Origin: an uncultured Collinsella sp.
Lineage (GTDB): Bacteria; Actinomycetota; Coriobacteriia; Coriobacteriales; Coriobacteriaceae
Direction of reading: 5' to 3'
Length of the DNA: 22,269 bases
Assembly (NCBI GenBank): GCA_958423535.1
Contig: CATZRJ010000032.1
Location: forward strand, 1-22,269
Shown here: one piece after another, positions 20,312 through 22,269 of the stretch
Layout of the letters: each line of letters begins with the position of its first letter
How positions within the stretch are numbered: the first letter of the stretch is position 1
Position numbers and translations under genes: made by a program
The notes under the pieces: generated by a model
What the model was told of the DNA's origin: nothing
Seen by the model: the letters and a program-made list of their open reading frames with translations, nothing else
Database searches by the model: none

Positions 20312-20323
20312 GGCGCTGAATCA

Positions 20324-20359
20324 ACAACCCTCCCTGCGACCGAACGTAGGGAGGGTTGT
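20324..20359 (+). promoter_or_regulatory. Leader hairpin that masks the comF ribosome-binding site
   Basis: ACAACCCTCCCT (20324-20335) pairs perfectly with AGGGAGGGTTGT (20348-20359); the stem extends inward by one G:U and two G-C pairs, giving 15 bp and a 6-nt loop ACCGAA. The Shine-Dalgarno GGGAGG (20349-20354) for the TTG start at 20363 lies wholly inside the 3' arm. Without opening, ribosomes could not bind it. It has no T-run, so a terminator for ricT is less likely. Confidence 0.7.
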
Positions 20360-20362
20360 GTC

Positions 20363-21169
20363 TTGAAGAGCCATCTGAACATATTGAGCCGTCTGCAGGG
20401 TGCCGACGCCCTACCGTTTGCGGACGAATTGCTACCGTTTGCCGAGCGGGTGGCACGCGAGGCGCTCGAGGCATTGTCGCCCACGCGATGTGCCGGCTGC
20501 GAGCGCGCCGGTGCGCTGATCTGCCAGGGTTGTCTGGCATCGCTCACGCTTATCGACCCACGTCATAGCTGTACCCGATGCGGCGCCCCGTTTGGGGATT
20601 TGCTGTGCACTGAGTGTTCGGTCGAGGGCACGTCCTCGGCAATGGCGGAGGCGCTCGAACGCTGCCTGGCGTGCGCCGTCTATGCGCATCCGCTGCCGCG
20701 TATCATTAAAGCGTACAAGGATGCGGGCGAGCGACGTCTGGCTCCGTATCTGGCGGAGCTGCTCTACGACGCCGCCCTGCATGCCCAGATCGTAGCGCCC
20801 GATCGCTACGGAGGTGTGCTGTCCAGTGCGGATGCGGTGGTGTTTGTGCCTGCGACAGCGGCAGCGTTTCGGCGGCGTGGTTTTGATCATATGGAGGCTA
20901 TTGCGCGCCCATTTTGCGAGCTGTCGGGTGTTCCCCTGCTCGATGCTCTCGTCAAGAACGGGCATGGCGACCAGCGCGAACTCGGTCGTGAGGAGCGCCG
21001 CGAGCGTGCCCAAGGCATGTACGAGACGGTTGAGGACGTACACGGCCGCCGCCTGCTGCTTATCGATGACGTTATCACCACGGGCGCGACGATGGCAGCG
21101 GCTTCGGCGGAACTCAAGCGCGCCGGCGCCGCAGCAGTCGATGGCCTCGCTATCGCACGCGTTTGGTAG
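20363..21169 (+). CDS. comF: ComF-family phosphoribosyltransferase-like protein
   Basis: A 268-residue cytoplasmic protein. The N-terminal double zinc ribbon has C43-x2-C46, C54-x2-C57, C70-x2-C73 and C82-x2-C85. The C-terminal type I phosphoribosyltransferase domain has the PRPP loop LLLIDDVITTGAT (231-243) and FRRRGFDH (169-176), the ComFC signature region. ComFC homologues are needed for DNA uptake during transformation, probably with the helicase ComFA, which is not here; GntX-type roles are also possible. It starts with TTG 20363, the only start that follows the SD GGGAGG at a proper 8 nt and keeps the full N-terminus. The next gene begins 10 nt after its stop. Confidence 0.9.
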   Translation: MKSHLNILSRLQGADALPFADELLPFAERVAREALEALSPTRCAGCERAGALICQGCLASLTLIDPRHSCTRCGAPFGDLLCTECSVEGTSSAMAEALERCLACAVYAHPLPRIIKAYKDAGERRLAPYLAELLYDAALHAQIVAPDRYGGVLSSADAVVFVPATAAAFRRRGFDHMEAIARPFCELSGVPLLDALVKNGHGDQRELGREERRERAQGMYETVEDVHGRRLLLIDDVITTGATMAAASAELKRAGAAAVDGLAIARVW

Positions 21170-21179
21170 GGGTGATTTT

Positions 21180-22269
21180 GTGGCAGTAAAGATTGAGCGG
21201 TGCAACGAGCCGACAGGCGAACAGCTAGCGGCTTCCGTAATCCTAACAGGCGCCTCGGCGCTACGCATGATGCGCGCCGAGCGCCGGCAGATGGGCTACA
21301 TAAGCTGGAGGGACCTCAATCCCGATGAAGAGCGCCGTGTGCTGCGCACGTCGTCGCCCTCGACCGAGGACATCTATCTTCCCGACTTGGTGCGGATTGG
21401 GGCCGCAAGTGGCGAGGTGCAAGAAGATCTTTGCTTACTGGTGGGATCTGCGGCGCAGCGCCGCCGCATGCCTGGCGTGGGCTGGTCCGTGTGTTCCGGG
21501 TTGCCTGTCGGCTCGATTCTAGAGGTGGAGCCGGGTGTATACAGTCTATCTCCCGAGGCCCTTTGTGTTGCCGTTGCGCGCGAGGTCGGCTGCATCCAGG
21601 CATTTGCCCTGGCTCAGGAGCTGTGCTCTAAGATTTCGCTGAGTGACCGCGGGAAGTATCTGCCTCCCTACACCTCGCCTGTTACGAATAAACTTGCAAA
21701 GGACAAGGACCAGCCAGCAGATGTGGGCTACTTTGAGGTTGAGCCGGTGCTGACGCCCGATCGTCTGGCAGATTACCTCGCGGTATGCAAGGGGAACGCG
21801 GCCAAGCAGCTGCAGCGTCTGTGTCCCTATCTTTCGGAAAACCTGCGCTCACCCATGGAGTGCATCATGCTCGCCCTGTTTTCGCTTCCGTTTTCCTATG
21901 GCGGGTTTGCCTGCGGACCTTTTAAGACCGACTACAAGATCGAGTTCGATGACCGTGCGCAGGCAATCTCGGGGATGCCGCATACAGTTTGCGATGCGTA
22001 TCAGGAAGCAGCTCGGTTTGACCTGGAATACAACGGTGAGCTGGGCCATTCCTCTCGGAGGGGACGTATCCATGATGAAAAGCGCAACACGGGCTTGATT
22101 ACTATGGGAATCGAGGTCGCGACGGTCAACAACGAGATGCTCTGTGACATGGAAGCGATGGAAGCACTCGCATGGCGCATCCACCAGCGTATGGGCAAGC
22201 GATATCAGAATCGCGTAGAGGCTCGTCGAAAGAGGCAAGATGCTCTGCTGAATACGCTCCGAGCGTGCT
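21180..22269 (+). CDS. Protein with PD-(D/E)xK (DUF559/Vsr-like) C-terminal region, incomplete
   Basis: An open frame of 363 codons runs to the window end without a stop. It starts with GTG 21180; AGGGGTGA, overlapping the comF stop, lies 4 nt upstream. I do not recognise the first 220 residues, which contain a segment (about 23-60) like a small DNA-binding or AbiEi-type domain. The C-terminal part looks like a nuclease fold: S224-P-M-E227 on a helix, then D281-L-E283-Y-N-G-E287-L-G-H290, followed by HDEKRNTGLITMGIEVATV (298-316). This parallels the E-x-D-G-x-x-H ... D-x-x-R-x-x-x-L-x-x-x-G-x-x-V pattern of DUF559/Vsr proteins. Catalytic activity is not established. Codon use is less GC-biased than its neighbours, suggesting recent acquisition or fast evolution. 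Confidence 0.75.
   Translation, partial: MAVKIERCNEPTGEQLAASVILTGASALRMMRAERRQMGYISWRDLNPDEERRVLRTSSPSTEDIYLPDLVRIGAASGEVQEDLCLLVGSAAQRRRMPGVGWSVCSGLPVGSILEVEPGVYSLSPEALCVAVAREVGCIQAFALAQELCSKISLSDRGKYLPPYTSPVTNKLAKDKDQPADVGYFEVEPVLTPDRLADYLAVCKGNAAKQLQRLCPYLSENLRSPMECIMLALFSLPFSYGGFACGPFKTDYKIEFDDRAQAISGMPHTVCDAYQEAARFDLEYNGELGHSSRRGRIHDEKRNTGLITMGIEVATVNNEMLCDMEAMEALAWRIHQRMGKRYQNRVEARRKRQDALLNTLRAC

Noticed and set aside
1..22269. CRISPR array, tRNA, rRNA or insertion sequence
   Set aside because: No regularly spaced direct repeats, cloverleaf-like sequence or transposase motif was seen in any gap. The dispersed palindromes are too few and lack regular spacers.

Overview
The window reads as a high-GC, gene-dense bacterial chromosome segment, most likely from the Coriobacteriia (a Collinsella-like gut actinobacterium). 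This taxonomic call is an inference from strong GC third-position bias, a PTS/fermentative lifestyle, hydrogenase maturation genes, an archaeal-type topoisomerase I with a Lys-rich tail, and GGGAC-headed intergenic palindromes. No rRNA, tRNA, CRISPR array or insertion sequence was recognised.

Layout. (1) 1-5225: a beta-glucoside/cellobiose uptake locus. A GntR-type regulator (only its first 18 codons are present) diverges from a GH1 6-phospho-beta-glycosidase, PTS lactose/cellobiose-type EIIC, EIIB and EIIA, ending at a strong terminator. A ROK sugar kinase with its own -10 element follows. Together these would import and phosphorylate a beta-linked disaccharide, hydrolyse it, and phosphorylate the released free sugar. 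(2) 5392-7941: manganese-type inorganic pyrophosphatase, then the Na+/H+ antiporter NhaA behind a leader that contains a complete terminator hairpin. (3) 8028-10118: a small unknown acidic protein on the minus strand, a subgroup-Ic aspartate aminotransferase, and an orphan STAS-domain anti-sigma-factor antagonist. (4) 10272-15395: a compact tat-hyp-top run: TatA/B-like protein, TatC (1-nt overlap), HypA, HypB and an archaeal-type topoisomerase I with zinc fingers and a Lys/Thr/Ala tail. Tat next to hyp genes fits export of a metallated hydrogenase, but no hydrogenase is in the window. (5) 15540-16523 (minus): a zinc-ribbon, single-pass membrane protein with a poly-Asp stretch. (6) 16763-20260: tmk, holB and ricT (PSP1/YaaT), the conserved replication/RNA-maturation cluster; RicT carries an additional Cys cluster and a roughly 240-residue Arg/Gly-rich tail. 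(7) 20363-22269: a ComF-type phosphoribosyltransferase whose Shine-Dalgarno is locked in a 15-bp hairpin, then a translationally close, unfinished gene with a C-terminal PD-(D/E)xK/DUF559-like region.

The most unusual signals are at transcription-unit borders: a set of long inverted repeats sharing a GGGAC core (233-330, 4177-4217, 5235-5288, 15464-15521, 16592-16660), the terminator in the nhaA leader, and the sequestered ribosome-binding site of comF. At protein level the RicT extension, the topoisomerase tail and the nuclease-like terminal gene deserve attention. I did not find a wholly new multi-gene system.
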